Positions 63,790 to 64,000 of a DNA stretch of 64,000 nucleotides are shown here, in pieces. How positions within the stretch are numbered: the first letter of the stretch is position 1; each line of letters begins with the position of its first letter. The translations under genes and the position numbers were made by a program. Below the pieces are notes generated by a model, which was given only the letters and a program-made list of their open reading frames with translations, searched no databases and was not told where the DNA came from. Source of the stretch: Psychroserpens sp. NJDZ02 (GTDB lineage: Bacteria > Bacteroidota > Bacteroidia > Flavobacteriales > Flavobacteriaceae). Where the stretch lies: contig NZ_CP039451.1 in the NCBI RefSeq assembly GCF_004843725.1, positions 3,726,001 to 3,790,000 on the forward strand, given 5' to 3'.

Positions 63790-64000
63790 ATGATGGATAA
63801 TGAAATACATGATACTCTCTATACATATACTGATGAAGATGGTAATCAAGGAGAAGACCTTAGAGAAGTTCAGTTATTAGAAAGTTTTTCTCAAGAAAGG
63901 ATAGAAAAGTTGACTAATTTGACTAATTTGACTAATAATGAGGATAGGTATATAGCGTATCAAGCAATGCTCATATTATTATCTTGGGGAATAGATGTAG
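63790..64000 (+). CDS. Further small gene of the toxin-immunity array (truncated by window edge)
   Basis: 70 codons are visible. The protein starts MMDNEIHDTLYTYTDEDGNQGED and contains a triple LTN repeat encoded by three TTGACTAAT units (63910-63936), then AYQAMLILLSWGIDV. It is acidic and leucine-rich with no signal peptide. Its place at the end of the array suggests another immunity protein. The remainder lies beyond the window, so no family is assigned. Confidence 0.55.
   Translation, partial: MMDNEIHDTLYTYTDEDGNQGEDLREVQLLESFSQERIEKLTNLTNLTNNEDRYIAYQAMLILLSWGIDV

Overview
The window looks like a chromosomal segment of a marine-type Flavobacteriaceae bacterium (phylum Bacteroidota). The evidence is a low G+C content, Bacteroidota-type promoters (TTG, about 19-23 nt, TAnnTTTG), two kinds of type IX secretion (T9SS) sorting domain, a complete sprC-sprD-sprB-sprF gliding-motility cluster, PorP/SprF-family proteins, and a VgrG/PAAR-like effector locus of the kind used by Bacteroidota type VI secretion. 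No rRNA gene, tRNA gene, insertion sequence or CRISPR array was found.

Layout. 1-6451 (minus): copper/silver export operon reading HYC_CC_PP protein, CusA, a four-helix-bundle protein, TolC, then the start of a probable copper P-type ATPase. cusA carries two dispersed palindromic repeats inserted in frame, and its last codons lie in a 7-nt periodic array that leads into the four-helix-bundle gene. 6533-7649 (minus): a degenerate ThiE paralogue and a thioredoxin-like protein. 7816-29289 (minus): the gliding adhesin locus, with a 4626-residue SprB whose repeats show a second-order period of seven, a SprD-like barrel/coiled-coil fusion, SprC, and two upstream secreted proteins with good promoters. 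29290-30443: a gene-poor stretch with an unexplained structured inverted repeat. 30444-36846: a flavin oxidoreductase, an outer-membrane barrel, a lipoprotein and a T9SS cargo protein with near-identical 177-bp repeats. 37154-44649 (minus): a complete thiamine operon, thiS-C-(TenI-like)-D-E-G-H-F, behind a TPP riboswitch. 44813-54282: mixed genes, including a duplicated SH3 lipoprotein pair, TfoX-N, a LytS/LytTR two-component pair, and a nucleoside hydrolase next to an APH-fold sugar kinase. 54558-57673: two proteins of unknown function. 57847-64000 (plus): a type VI spike and polymorphic-toxin module consisting of vgrG, a probable adaptor, a PAAR-like effector with a variable C-terminal toxin, its immunity candidate, a start-less orphan toxin C-terminus carrying a copy of the effector linker, a pentapeptide-repeat immunity candidate and a further truncated gene.

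How the genes work together: the copper operon exports Cu/Ag across both membranes. SprC/D/F probably serve the export or surface assembly of SprB, which is carried by the T9SS. The thi operon makes thiamine phosphate from a thiazole branch (ThiF, S, G, H) and a pyrimidine branch (ThiC, D), joined by ThiE and controlled by TPP. The 3' end is a cassette-exchange locus for interbacterial toxins. The most unusual features are the in-frame palindromic repeats in cusA, the orphan toxin cassette with its duplicated junctions, and the seven-unit super-repeat in SprB. All family assignments are by eye; no database search was run.
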